NCBI RefSeq assembly: GCF_012317045.1 | Contig: NZ_CP051154.1 | Coordinates: 2,542,001 to 2,606,000, forward strand | DNA length: 64,000 bases | Direction of reading: 5' to 3' | Source: Leifsonia sp. PS1209 | GTDB taxonomy: Bacteria > Actinomycetota > Actinomycetes > Actinomycetales > Microbacteriaceae | Shown here: piece by piece, positions 39,983-48,849 of the stretch | How the letters are laid out: the number at the start of each line of letters is the position of its first letter | How positions within the stretch are numbered: position 1 is the first letter of the stretch | The notes under the pieces: model-generated | The model's input: only the letters and a program-made list of their open reading frames with translations | What the model was told of the DNA's origin: nothing | Database searches by the model: none | Program-made: the position numbers and the translations under genes

Positions 39983-40040
39983 CGAGATGCCAGTAACTGT
40001 CTCGAAAACCGCGGTTTCGGTGACAGTTGGTGGCATCTCG
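39983..40040. repeat. 58-nt imperfect extragenic palindrome
   Basis: Arms of 28 nt (39983-40010 and 40013-40040) match at 23 positions: CGAGATGCCA, AACTGTC and AAACC on the left are complemented on the right, with the perfect centre AACCGCGGTT. It stands 40 bp after the AhpD-like gene and 137 bp before the FAD oxidoreductase gene. It could be a terminator, a REP-like element or a regulatory RNA stem. The rest of the 235-bp gap shows nothing clear. Confidence 0.6.
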
Positions 40041-40177
40041 TCGGACGGAATGGCCGGAAACCTGTGGAGAAGGCGACGGAGTTCTGTGGTGGGGACGCGC
40101 TCGGCCCGCGAGAATGTGGGGACCGGAACCGGGATCAGCCCCGGGACCGTCACCCGGCGGCGGAAAGGGCGAGTGGC

Positions 40178-41632
40178 GTGGGCAGCACCGTATTCGAGAG
40201 GAACCGGCCGGACGCATCCACTGTGCGGCACGCGCTGAGCGGCACCAGGCAGGCCGTGTTCTGGACGGAGGACGCGCCCGGCGACGCGTACCCGACGCTC
40301 ACCGGCGACATCAGCTGCGACCTCGTGGTGGTCGGGGGCGGGTACTCCGGGCTGTGGACGGCGCTGCTCGCCAAGCGCGAGAACCCGGCCGCGCGCGTCG
40401 TCCTGCTCGAAGCGCGCAGGATCGGCTGGGCGGCGTCCGGACGAAACGGCGGCTTCTGCGAGGCGAGCCTCACCCACGGGGAGGAGAACGGCCGCAGCAG
40501 GTTCCCCGCCGAGTTCGACCAGCTGCAACGGCTCGGGATGCGCAACCTCGACGAGATCGAGGCCACCGTCGCGGAGCTGGGCCTCGACGCAGGGTTCGAA
40601 CGCAACGGCGCCATCGACGTGGCCACGGAGCAGCACCAGGTGGAATGGCTGCGGGAGGCGGCAGCGGAGCCGGCGGACGGCGACGCAGCGGCGGACGCAC
40701 CCTCCCCCTCCAGCACTCCTACCGTCCGTTTCCTCGACGGCGACGCCGTGCGGGCCGAGGTGCACTCCCCCACCTACCTCGCCGGGCTGCTGCGCACCCG
40801 CGACTCGGCCCTCGTGCATCCGGCGAAGCTCGCCAGGGCCCTCGCCCGGGCCTGCGTCGACGCCGGGGTGGAGGTGTTCGAGCACAGCCTGGTGCTGAGC
40901 ATCGGCGACGGCACGGTGATCGAAACCCCGCACGGGGTGGTCAGGGCGGAGCGTACGGCGCTCGCCACCAACGTGTTCCCGAGCCTCCTGAAACGGAACA
41001 GGCTCGCGACGGTGCCCGTGTACGACTACGTGCTGATGACCGAGCCGCTGACGGATGCGCAACTCGCCTCCATCGGCTGGTCGGGCAGGCAGGGCATCGG
41101 CGACTCGGCGAACCAGTTCCACTACTACCGGCTGTCGCAGGACAACCGCATCCTGTTCGGCGGCTACGACGCGATCTACCACTACGGCGGTCGCGTGCGC
41201 GAGCGCTACAAGAACAGGCCGGAGACGTTCGCGCGGCTGGCCAGCCATTTCTTCACGACGTTCCCGCAGCTCGACGGGCTCCGGTTCAGCCACCGCTGGG
41301 CGGGCGCGATCGACACCTGCAGCCGGTTCTGCGCGTTCTTCGGCACGGCCCGCGGCGGGAAGGTGGCGTACGCGACCGGGTACACCGGGCTCGGAGTGGC
41401 GGCGACGCACTTCGGCGCACGGGTGATGCTGGACCTGCTCGCCGGGCGCACCACGGAACGCACCGAACTGGAGATGGTGCGCAGCCGCCCGCTGCCGTTC
41501 CCGCCGGAGCCCGCGGCCTCCATCGGCATCAACCTGACCAGGTGGTCGCTCGACCGCGCCGACCACGCAGACGGCCGACGCAATCTGTTCCTGAAGGGGC
41601 TGGATGCGGTCGGGCTCGGCTTCGACAGCTGA
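40178..41632 (+). CDS. FAD-dependent amine oxidoreductase (PuuB/gamma-glutamylputrescine oxidase-like)
   Basis: A 484-aa DAO-fold flavoenzyme. The FAD motif VVVGGGYSGLWTALL is near residue 43, with RIGWAASGRNGGFCEASLTHG following as in PuuB-type enzymes, and the C-terminal GYTGLGVAATHFGARVMLDLL closes the FAD site. It probably oxidises a primary or secondary amine to an aldehyde plus ammonia and peroxide. GTG 40178 is chosen, with AAAGGG upstream; the longer frame contains non-coding sequence. It converges on the PucR gene of a semialdehyde/aminotransferase cluster, which fits polyamine or amino-acid-like amine catabolism. Confidence 0.88.
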   Translation: MGSTVFERNRPDASTVRHALSGTRQAVFWTEDAPGDAYPTLTGDISCDLVVVGGGYSGLWTALLAKRENPAARVVLLEARRIGWAASGRNGGFCEASLTHGEENGRSRFPAEFDQLQRLGMRNLDEIEATVAELGLDAGFERNGAIDVATEQHQVEWLREAAAEPADGDAAADAPSPSSTPTVRFLDGDAVRAEVHSPTYLAGLLRTRDSALVHPAKLARALARACVDAGVEVFEHSLVLSIGDGTVIETPHGVVRAERTALATNVFPSLLKRNRLATVPVYDYVLMTEPLTDAQLASIGWSGRQGIGDSANQFHYYRLSQDNRILFGGYDAIYHYGGRVRERYKNRPETFARLASHFFTTFPQLDGLRFSHRWAGAIDTCSRFCAFFGTARGGKVAYATGYTGLGVAATHFGARVMLDLLAGRTTERTELEMVRSRPLPFPPEPAASIGINLTRWSLDRADHADGRRNLFLKGLDAVGLGFDS

Positions 41633-41641
41633 CCCGCGCCG

Positions 41642-43357
41642 TCAGCCGCGCGCGCTGCGCGCCAGGAGGGCCGCGTGCAGGGCGGACAGGGTCTCGCCGT
41701 CGTCGAGATCCATCCCGAGCAGGTCCTCGATGAGGGCGATGCGCTGGTAGAAGACCGAACGCGACAGGTGGCTGGCCGCGGCCGCCCTGGTGCGGTTGCC
41801 CGGGTGGGCGGCGTACGCGCGGAGCACGTCGAGCAGGTCGCCGCCGTTGGCGAGGTCGAAGTCGATGAGGGGCCGCAGCATCAGCTCGCTGTGCTCCTGC
41901 ATGCGGGGATCCGCGCCGAGCGTGGTGACGAGTCGGAGGAGCGGTCGGTGCTCCGCGCGCAGGATCGTCACGCCGCGGGAGCGCCTGCCGTCGGCGCGAG
42001 CGATCAGCTGCCCGGCCTCCGCGATCGACGCCAGCAGGCCCGGGATGCCCGGAGCCTGCGACCCGAGAGCCACGGTCACGGCCGCCCCATCGCCTGCCGA
42101 TCCATCGCCCGCCGCCCCACCGACCGCCCGGCCGATCGCCTGAGCGACGGCGGTGAGAGCGGCGTCCGTCACCGGCCGCTCCGCGCGCGACGACACGGCG
42201 AGCACGAGCATCACCTCTGTGCGCTCCGGATGCTGCGCGACGAGCACGTCGAGCCCCTGGCCGCGCGCCGCCTGCCGGGCAGCATCCGCGAGCGCTGCAG
42301 CGTCGAGACGGCCGGGACGCCCGGAGCCCTGCGAACCGCCCGAACCACCCACACCCGCACCACCACCAACCCCCACGACCGCCCCGCTCAGCACCCGCCC
42401 CGCCACGGGCAGCCCGGACGCCTCGAAGCGCGCCACCAGGCCGCTCTCGCTGGCGAAGCGGCGGCCGAGCAGCGCGCCGAGGAGGCGGTCGTGGCTCTGT
42501 CTGGTCCACTCGTCCGCATCCCGGTCGGCGAGCCTGCTGAGGGCGAGCGCGACCGCCGCCTGTTCGAGCACGTTGGAGCGTCCGGCCGGATGCGGGAGGC
42601 CGGGGAGCGCGATGAGGTGGCCCCAGCGCATCCCGCGCGCCTCGATCGGGGTGATCAGCCAGCGTTCGTCGCCCGCGCCGCGGTGGGCTCGGCGGGAGCG
42701 CTGCTCCCAGTCGGCGAGCACGACCGCGGCGGCGTCCACCCCGGACGCCGCGATGACGCGGTGGTTGAGGTCTTCGAGCACGACCGCGGCGCCCAGCGCC
42801 CTCGCCGCCTCCGCGACGATGAAGTCGGCCGGGCTGCCACGCAGGCTCAGCTCGGTGAAGAGGGCGTGGATCTCGTCCCTGGCGCGCAGGGCGACCATCT
42901 GGTCGGCGATGATGCGGGAGTGCACGGCCTCGGTGATCGCGATGAACCGCACCTCCCTGTGCAGCACGATGAACGGCATCCCCGAGGCGCGGAAGCCGTC
43001 GACGATGGCGACGGGCGGCTGCGGCATCCTGTCGCTCAGTTCGAGCACCAGGCCGGCGATGCCGCCCTCCGCGAGTCCGGCGGCGAGCGCCAGCAGCGCG
43101 TCGTCGTCCGTCGGCCAGCCCGCACCCGTCGAGAGGAGCAGTTCGCCCCCACTGACCAGCCGCGCGCTCTCGGCCGTCTCGGAGACGTGCACCCAGCGCA
43201 CCGGGCGGTCGAGGCCGTCCTCCCCGGACAGCACCTCCGGCAGGGCGCGGGCCACATCGTCGAAGCGCAGGATCTCCCGGATGGTCGGCAGCACGGCCGA
43301 CGAGACGGCTTCCGGACGATCTGTCTCGCCCGCCGTCAAGCTCCGACGATCTGGCAT
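41642..43357 (-). CDS. PucR family transcriptional regulator
   Basis: A 571-aa regulator. The N-terminal PucR domain (LPTIREILRFDDVARALPEV to about residue 130), a GGDEF-like central part and a C-terminal PucR helix-turn-helix (LLDVLRAYAAHPGNRTRAAA; HLSRSVFYQRIALIEDLLG) are visible. A flexible Gly-rich stretch (about residues 320-345) separates middle domains. ATG 43357 starts MPDRRSLTAG. It is divergent from the semialdehyde dehydrogenase gene with a 93-bp gap, so it likely controls that gene and the aminotransferase. Confidence 0.92.
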   Translation of the reverse strand: MPDRRSLTAGETDRPEAVSSAVLPTIREILRFDDVARALPEVLSGEDGLDRPVRWVHVSETAESARLVSGGELLLSTGAGWPTDDDALLALAAGLAEGGIAGLVLELSDRMPQPPVAIVDGFRASGMPFIVLHREVRFIAITEAVHSRIIADQMVALRARDEIHALFTELSLRGSPADFIVAEAARALGAAVVLEDLNHRVIAASGVDAAAVVLADWEQRSRRAHRGAGDERWLITPIEARGMRWGHLIALPGLPHPAGRSNVLEQAAVALALSRLADRDADEWTRQSHDRLLGALLGRRFASESGLVARFEASGLPVAGRVLSGAVVGVGGGAGVGGSGGSQGSGRPGRLDAAALADAARQAARGQGLDVLVAQHPERTEVMLVLAVSSRAERPVTDAALTAVAQAIGRAVGGAAGDGSAGDGAAVTVALGSQAPGIPGLLASIAEAGQLIARADGRRSRGVTILRAEHRPLLRLVTTLGADPRMQEHSELMLRPLIDFDLANGGDLLDVLRAYAAHPGNRTRAAAASHLSRSVFYQRIALIEDLLGMDLDDGETLSALHAALLARSARG

Positions 43358-43450
43358 CGTCCACCCGCTTCTTTCTCTGTCAGCATTGGGATGCAAGCCT
43401 ACTGTTTTCCTCCGGGCAGTTCGTCCGGAGCGTTCCGAAGGAGAATGCCT

Positions 43451-44935
43451 GTGGCCCTCATCCGTCACCTCATCGACGGCGTCGAGCACGGCGAGCTCGT
43501 CCGCACCGGCCCGGTGTTCAACCCGGCGACCGGCGAACGGCAGCACGAGGTCGTGCTCGGCAGCGTCGCCGACGTCGAGGCCGCCATCGCCGCGGCCCGC
43601 TCGGCCCTCCCCGGCTGGCGGGCGACCAGCCTCACCAAGCGTGCCGACGTGCTGTTCCGGCTGCGCCACCTGCTCACCGAGCGCTCCGCCGAGCTCGCCG
43701 CCATCGTCACGAGCGAGCACGGCAAGGTGCTGTCCGACGCCGCCGGCGAGATCGGTCGCGGGCTCGAGAACGTGGAGTTCGCCTCCGGGCTCATCGCGCA
43801 GCTGAAGGGCGAGTTCAGCCAGCAGGTGTCCACGGGCGTCGACGTGCACAGCGTCAAGCAGCCCGTCGGCGTGGTCGGCTGCATCACGCCGTTCAACTTC
43901 CCGGTGATGGTGCCGCTCTGGATGGTCGCGAGCGCCATCGCCTGCGGCAACACCGTCGTCCTCAAGCCGAGCGAGAAGGACCCGAGCGCGTCGGTTTTCC
44001 TGGCCAGGCTGTTCCTGGAGGCCGGCCTGCCCGCCGGGGTGCTCAACGTGGTGCACGGCGACAAGGTCGCGGTCGACACCATCCTGGACAGCCCGGACGT
44101 GGATGCGGTCAGCTTCGTCGGCTCCACGCCGATCGCCCGCTCGATCTACCAGCGCGCGAGCGCGAACGGCAAGCGGGTGCAGGCGCTCGGCGGCGCGAAG
44201 AACCACATGGTGGTGCTGGCCGACGCCGACATCGACGCGGCAGCGGATGCCGCCGTCTCCGCGGCATACGGATCGGCCGGAGAGCGCTGCATGGCGGTCA
44301 GCGTGCTGGTCGCGGTCGGCGACGTCGGCGACCGGCTGGTGCCCGCCATCGCCGGCAGGCTCGACGCGCTGGCGATCGGCGACGGCACGGACGCCGCCAG
44401 CGAGATGGGCCCGCTGATCACCGCCGAGCACCGCGACAAGGTCGCCTCCTACGTGGCCGGAGCGGAGGCGGAGGGCGCGACCGTGGTGGTCGACGGCACC
44501 GCGAAGCAGTTCGACGGCGACGGCTTCTTCATCGGCGTCAGCCTGATCGACCACGTCGGCACCGGGATGCGCGTCTACACCGACGAGATCTTCGGCCCGG
44601 TGCTCTCCGTCGTGCGCGTCGCCACGTACGAGGACGCCGTCGCGCTGGTCAACAGCAACCGGTACGGCAACGGCGTCGCCCTGTTCACCCGCGACGGCGG
44701 GGCGGCCAGGCAGTTCGAGTTCGACGTGGAGGTGGGCATGGTCGGGATCAACGTCCCGATCCCGGTTCCGGTCGGTGCGTACTCGTTCGGCGGCTGGAAG
44801 GACTCGCTGTTCGGCGACTCCCACATCTACGGGCCGGAGTCGTTCCACTTCTACACCCGCAGCAAGGTGGTCACCACGCGCTGGCCCGACCCGCTGCACT
44901 CCACGATCGAGCTCGCCTTCCCCGGCAACTCCTGA
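43451..44935 (+). CDS. mmsA: CoA-acylating methylmalonate/malonate semialdehyde dehydrogenase
   Basis: A 494-aa aldehyde dehydrogenase. It matches the MmsA branch (HLIDGVEHGELVRTGPVFNPATG; TPFNFPVMVPLWM; AGERCMAVSV with catalytic Cys280; YTDEIFGPVLSVVRV; FGGWKDSLFGDSHIYG). It converts malonate or methylmalonate semialdehyde with CoA and NAD to acetyl- or propionyl-CoA. GTG 43451 is preferred since GGAG is 7 nt upstream; ATG 43445 would leave only 1-2 nt. It is followed by an aminotransferase gene 89 bp downstream, suggesting beta-alanine breakdown. Confidence 0.93.
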   Translation: MALIRHLIDGVEHGELVRTGPVFNPATGERQHEVVLGSVADVEAAIAAARSALPGWRATSLTKRADVLFRLRHLLTERSAELAAIVTSEHGKVLSDAAGEIGRGLENVEFASGLIAQLKGEFSQQVSTGVDVHSVKQPVGVVGCITPFNFPVMVPLWMVASAIACGNTVVLKPSEKDPSASVFLARLFLEAGLPAGVLNVVHGDKVAVDTILDSPDVDAVSFVGSTPIARSIYQRASANGKRVQALGGAKNHMVVLADADIDAAADAAVSAAYGSAGERCMAVSVLVAVGDVGDRLVPAIAGRLDALAIGDGTDAASEMGPLITAEHRDKVASYVAGAEAEGATVVVDGTAKQFDGDGFFIGVSLIDHVGTGMRVYTDEIFGPVLSVVRVATYEDAVALVNSNRYGNGVALFTRDGGAARQFEFDVEVGMVGINVPIPVPVGAYSFGGWKDSLFGDSHIYGPESFHFYTRSKVVTTRWPDPLHSTIELAFPGNS

Positions 44936-45024
44936 CCGGCGACCCCGCACCGGCGACCCCGCACCGGGGACCACTGACCGGCGCACCCGCCGACCGCACC
45001 CCCAGCACCAACAGGACGGACAGC

Positions 45025-46446
45025 ATGACCGACACCACCGCATCCACCGCATCCACCGCACGCACCGGATTCCTGGACAGGCACGGCGTCGAGCATCCCT
45101 TCGGCGACAGCGCGGCCGAGACGCAGGTGCGCTCCGACGACCGCGGCCACGTCTTCCACTCGTGGAGCGCCCAGGCACAGATCGACCCGCTGCCGGTCGC
45201 AGCGGGCGACGGCTCCACGTTCTGGGACTACCGCGGCACCGCCTATCTCGATTTCAGCTCGCAGCTCGTGAACCTGAATCTCGGCCACCAGCATCCGGAC
45301 CTGGTGCGCGCCATCCAGGAGCAGGCAGGACGGCTAGCGACCATCCAGCCGTCGATGGCGAACGACGTGCGCGGCGAGCTGGCCAGGCGGATCGCCGAGG
45401 TCGCGCCCGGCACGCTGAACAGCGTGTTCTTCACCAACGGCGGCGCGGACGCGAACGAGTACGCCGTGCGGATGGCGCGCAGGGTGACCGGTCGCCGCAA
45501 AGTGCTGTCGATGTACCGCTCGTACCACGGCGGAACCGGCGCGGCCATCGCGCTGACCGGGGACCCCCGGCGCTGGGCGAACGAGCCGAGCGACCCGTCC
45601 GTCGCCCACTTCTTCGGTCCGTACCTGTACCGGTCGGCGTTCCACGCGACCACGCAGGAGGAGGAGACGCAGCGCGCGCTCGAACACCTGGAGAGCGTGA
45701 TCGTGCTCGAGGGTGCTGCGACCGTCGCGGCCATCGTCATCGAGACCATCGTGGGCACCAACGGCGTGCTCGTGCCCCCTCCCGGCTACCTGGCCGGGGT
45801 GCGCGCGCTCTGCGACCGCTACGGGATCGTGTACATCGCCGACGAGGTGATGGTCGGTTTCGGCCGGATCGGCGAGTGGTTCGCGGTGGACGCGTTCGGG
45901 GTCGTCCCCGACCTGATCACCTTCGCGAAGGGCGTCAACTCGGGGTACGTGCCGCTCGGCGGCGTGGTCATCTCGGACAGGATCGCGGAGTTCTTCGACG
46001 ACGTGGCATTCCAGGGCGGGCTGACGTACTCCGGGCATCCACTGGCCTGCGCGGCCGGGGTGGCGACGTTCGAGGTGTTCGAGCGCGACGGCATCCTGGA
46101 GCGGGTGCGCGATCTCGGCGAACGCGTGGTCGAGCCGACCGTCACGGGCTGGCTGGACACGCACCCGTCGCTCGGCGAGGTGCGGGGGCGCGGGCTGTTC
46201 TGGGCGCTCGAACTGGTGCGCGACCGCGAGACCAGGGAACCGCTCGTGCCGTTCAACGCCGCGGGAGCGGACGCCGCCCCGATGGCCGAGCTGGCGGCCG
46301 CCTGCAAGGCGGAAGGGGTGTGGCCGTTCATCCACTTCAACCGGATGCACATCGCGCCTCCGCTGGTGATCGGCGAGGACGACCTGCGGCGCGGACTCGC
46401 CGTGATCGACGCCGCACTGACGGTCGCCGACCGCTACGCCCAGTGA
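45025..46446 (+). CDS. class III aminotransferase (beta-alanine/omega-amino acid:pyruvate type)
   Basis: A 473-aa fold-type I PLP aminotransferase. The PLP lysine is Lys302 (ITFAKGVNSGYVPLGG); GGADANEYAVRMAR, SYHGGTGAAIALTGD and IADEVMVGFGRIGEWFA are class III signatures. Pairing with a CoA-acylating semialdehyde dehydrogenase suggests conversion of beta-alanine (or a similar omega-amino acid) to malonate semialdehyde. ATG 45025 has a weak AGGA upstream. The 89-bp gap before it is a run of near-repeats (GGCGACCCCGCACC-like) with no clear promoter. Confidence 0.91.
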   Translation: MTDTTASTASTARTGFLDRHGVEHPFGDSAAETQVRSDDRGHVFHSWSAQAQIDPLPVAAGDGSTFWDYRGTAYLDFSSQLVNLNLGHQHPDLVRAIQEQAGRLATIQPSMANDVRGELARRIAEVAPGTLNSVFFTNGGADANEYAVRMARRVTGRRKVLSMYRSYHGGTGAAIALTGDPRRWANEPSDPSVAHFFGPYLYRSAFHATTQEEETQRALEHLESVIVLEGAATVAAIVIETIVGTNGVLVPPPGYLAGVRALCDRYGIVYIADEVMVGFGRIGEWFAVDAFGVVPDLITFAKGVNSGYVPLGGVVISDRIAEFFDDVAFQGGLTYSGHPLACAAGVATFEVFERDGILERVRDLGERVVEPTVTGWLDTHPSLGEVRGRGLFWALELVRDRETREPLVPFNAAGADAAPMAELAAACKAEGVWPFIHFNRMHIAPPLVIGEDDLRRGLAVIDAALTVADRYAQ

Positions 46447-46453
46447 TCGGCGT

Positions 46454-46459
46454 TATCGT
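46454..46459 (+). promoter_or_regulatory. leaderless-type -10 box (TATCGT)
   Basis: TATCGT lies 6 nt before the ATG of the NYN protein gene, 7 bp after the aminotransferase stop, and no ribosome site is present; the gene seems to have its own leaderless transcript. Confidence 0.55.
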
Positions 46460-46465
46460 TGGGCC

Positions 46466-47569
46466 ATGACCGAACCCGGAGACGGCCGCGTCGCCGTGTA
46501 TATCGACTTCGACAACATCGTGATCTCGAGGTACGACCAAGTCCACGGCCGCGGCCAGTTCATGCGCGACAGACAGAAGGCGGCCGGCAAGACCGACCCC
46601 ACCTTCACCGCGAAACTCGCTGAGGCGACCGTCGACATCGGCGCGGTGATCGACTTCGCCTCGTCGTTCGGCACGCTGGTGCTCACCCGCGCATACGCGG
46701 ACTGGTCGGCAGCGGTCAACGCCGACTACCGCGGGCAGCTGGTCGGCCGCGCCGTCGACCTCGTGCAGCTGTTCCCCGCCGCCGCGTACGCGAAGAACGG
46801 CGCGGACATCCGGCTGGCCGTGGATGCGGTCGAAGACCTGTTCCGCCTGCCCGACCTCACGCACGTGGTGATCGTGGCGGGAGACTCCGACTACATCGCG
46901 CTCGCCCAGCGCTGCAAGCGCCTCGGCCGGTACGTGATCGGCATCGGCGTCGCCGGGTCGACCAGCAAGTCGCTCGCCGCGGCCTGCGACGACTTCGTGA
47001 CGTACGACGATTTGCCGGGGGTTGCCCGGGATGAGGACGCGGAGTCCGTCGAGGTGACAGCTCCGGATGCGCCTCCCGCGGCCGGGCGCGCCGCATCCGT
47101 CGTCGAGCCGGTCGCCGTGGGGAGTGCGGCCTCGAAGGCTTCCGCGGCCGACACGGCCACCGTGACCGACGCGGCAACCGAGCCCGCAGCCCCGAAGCGG
47201 CGCCGGTCCACCAAGGCGGCCGCGCAGGAGCCCGCTCCGGAGCCCGTCGCTGAGCCGGCCCCGGAGGAGCCGGTCGAGGAGGAGCGGGAGGACCCGCAGC
47301 TCGTCGCCACCCGGCTGCTCGCCCGCGCCATGCAGCTCGGCCACGAGAAGGACGACGCCGAGTGGCTGCACAGCTCGACGGTGAAGGGCCAGATGAAGCG
47401 AATGGACCCGTCGTTCAGCGAGAAGTCGCTCGGGTTCCGGTCGTTCAGCGATTTCATCAAATCGCGCAGCACGCTGGTCGAACTCGACGACAGTTCGACA
47501 GCGCAGATGCTGCGGCTCGCACCGACGAGGGCGGCGCGCCGCGCTCAGCATTCCGGTCGCGTGTCCTGA
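46466..47569 (+). CDS. NYN domain protein with C-terminal OST-HTH/LOTUS domain
   Basis: A 367-aa protein. Residues about 8-160 form a NYN (PIN-like, LabA/DUF88) nuclease domain with acidic metal-binding positions visible in VYIDFDNI and VIVAGDSDYIALAQ. A long low-complexity Ala/Pro/Glu linker (about 185-270) leads to an OST-HTH domain (DPQLVATRLLARAMQLG ... SLGFRSFSDFIKS). NYN plus OST-HTH suggests an RNA-binding ribonuclease; targets unknown. It sits in no obvious operon and appears leaderless. Confidence 0.9.
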   Translation: MTEPGDGRVAVYIDFDNIVISRYDQVHGRGQFMRDRQKAAGKTDPTFTAKLAEATVDIGAVIDFASSFGTLVLTRAYADWSAAVNADYRGQLVGRAVDLVQLFPAAAYAKNGADIRLAVDAVEDLFRLPDLTHVVIVAGDSDYIALAQRCKRLGRYVIGIGVAGSTSKSLAAACDDFVTYDDLPGVARDEDAESVEVTAPDAPPAAGRAASVVEPVAVGSAASKASAADTATVTDAATEPAAPKRRRSTKAAAQEPAPEPVAEPAPEEPVEEEREDPQLVATRLLARAMQLGHEKDDAEWLHSSTVKGQMKRMDPSFSEKSLGFRSFSDFIKSRSTLVELDDSSTAQMLRLAPTRAARRAQHSGRVS

Positions 47570-47597
47570 GCCGGCGTTCAGGTCGGGGGAATTGGAT

Positions 47598-48539
47598 ATG
47601 GCTATGGCACGACGTTGGGTGGCGACACGCTGGGGCGGACTGGACGGCTGGGAGTTCCAGGAGGTGGAACTCCCGCAACCCGGGCCGGGTGAGGTGACGA
47701 TCCGGGTGACCGCGGCCGGCGTGAACCCCGCAGACTACAAGCACGTTTCCGCGCCTCGACCCGGCCTGGAGCTTCCGGCCCCCGTCGGCTACGAGGTGGC
47801 GGGCGTGCTGTCCGCGGTCGGCCCGGACACCGAGATCGCGTCGGGAGGAGGGGCCGTCGGGGATGCCGTGGTCGCCTTCCGCATCGCGGGCGGATACGCC
47901 ACCGAGGTGATCGTGCCGGCGGCCGACGTGTTCGCGAAGCCGCCGCGGCTCGACGATCCTGCGGCGGCGAACCTGCTGCTCGCCGGTTCGACCGCATCGC
48001 AGATGCTGCACACCGTCGGCGTGCGTGCCGGGGAGACGATCATCGTGCACGGCGCATCCGGTGCCGTCGGGGTGAGTGTGCTGCAGCAGGCCGCCGAGCT
48101 CGACGTGCATGTGATCGGAACGGCGAGCGAGGCCAGATTCGCCGAGGTCCGCCGGTTCGGCGGCACACCCACCGCCTACGGTCCCGGACTGCTGGACCGG
48201 GCACGCGAGGCCGGTCACGGGCACATCCGGGCCGCCCTCGACTGCGTCGGCACCGATGAGGCCATCGACGTGTCTCTCGAACTCGTGGCCGACCGCAACC
48301 GCATCGTCACCATCGTCGCCGCCGCCCGCGCGGCCGAGGAGGGCTTCCACGCCATCAACGGCGCCCAGCCGGAGAGTGCCGCATACCGGGACAGCGTGCG
48401 AGCCGACCTGCTCGCCCTCGCCGGGAGCGGACGCCTGCAGGTGCCCGTGGCGCGCACATACCCGCTCGCCGAGGCGATCGAGGCGCTGACGTTCCTGAAG
48501 GACGGGCACCCCGGCGGGAAGATCGCCCTGCTGAACTGA
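47598..48539 (+). CDS. NADPH:quinone oxidoreductase-like (MDR superfamily, zinc-free)
   Basis: A 313-aa medium-chain dehydrogenase/reductase. The N-terminal GroES-like domain (VTIRVTAAGVNPADYKH, then GYEVAGVLSAVG) lacks zinc ligands, and the Rossmann part has IVHGASGAVGVSVLQQA. It probably reduces quinones or enones with NADPH. ATG 47598 is chosen with GGGGGA 7 nt before it; a TTG two codons earlier and an ATG two codons later are alternatives. Confidence 0.9.
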   Translation: MAMARRWVATRWGGLDGWEFQEVELPQPGPGEVTIRVTAAGVNPADYKHVSAPRPGLELPAPVGYEVAGVLSAVGPDTEIASGGGAVGDAVVAFRIAGGYATEVIVPAADVFAKPPRLDDPAAANLLLAGSTASQMLHTVGVRAGETIIVHGASGAVGVSVLQQAAELDVHVIGTASEARFAEVRRFGGTPTAYGPGLLDRAREAGHGHIRAALDCVGTDEAIDVSLELVADRNRIVTIVAAARAAEEGFHAINGAQPESAAYRDSVRADLLALAGSGRLQVPVARTYPLAEAIEALTFLKDGHPGGKIALLN

Positions 48540-48558
48540 GCAGCGGCGAACGCCGGCA

Positions 48559-48846
48559 CTAAGCCGGTTTGCTCGCCTTGCCGTCCAGCCAGAGCGTGTC
48601 GGACTCGTCCCGGTGGGCGGTGTCCACCCCGACGAACTTCGCGTCGATCTTCGGACCCTTGGTGATGACGTGCACCAGCGCCATCCCGTGCCCGCGACCC
48701 AGGTCGAAGTCGGTCTTCAGCCACTCCAGGATCGGTCCGGCCTTGGTGTCCTCGCCGAAGCCGTGCTCGTGCGCCAGAGCGATGAACTCGCGCGGCGTCT
48801 TGCCGGTCTTGTCCTCGATGTTGTCGAGATATGCCTGGAACGACAT
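48559..48846 (-). CDS. DUF4287 family small protein
   Basis: A 95-aa protein beginning MSFQAYLDNIEDKTGKTPREFIALA and continuing KAGPILEWLKTDFDLGRGHGMALVHVI, typical of the DUF4287 family of unknown function. It lies 3 bp downstream of the MGTLIY paralogue gene, so the three small genes 49546 to 48559 may form one operon. Confidence 0.85.
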   Translation of the reverse strand: MSFQAYLDNIEDKTGKTPREFIALAHEHGFGEDTKAGPILEWLKTDFDLGRGHGMALVHVITKGPKIDAKFVGVDTAHRDESDTLWLDGKASKPA

Positions 48847-48849
48847 GCG

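Noticed and set aside
44936..45024. A promoter or terminator in the 89-bp gap between mmsA and the aminotransferase gene
   Set aside because: The gap is a GC-rich string of near-repeats (GGCGACCCCGCACC-like) with no stable perfect stem and no -10 box; likely just a spacer.
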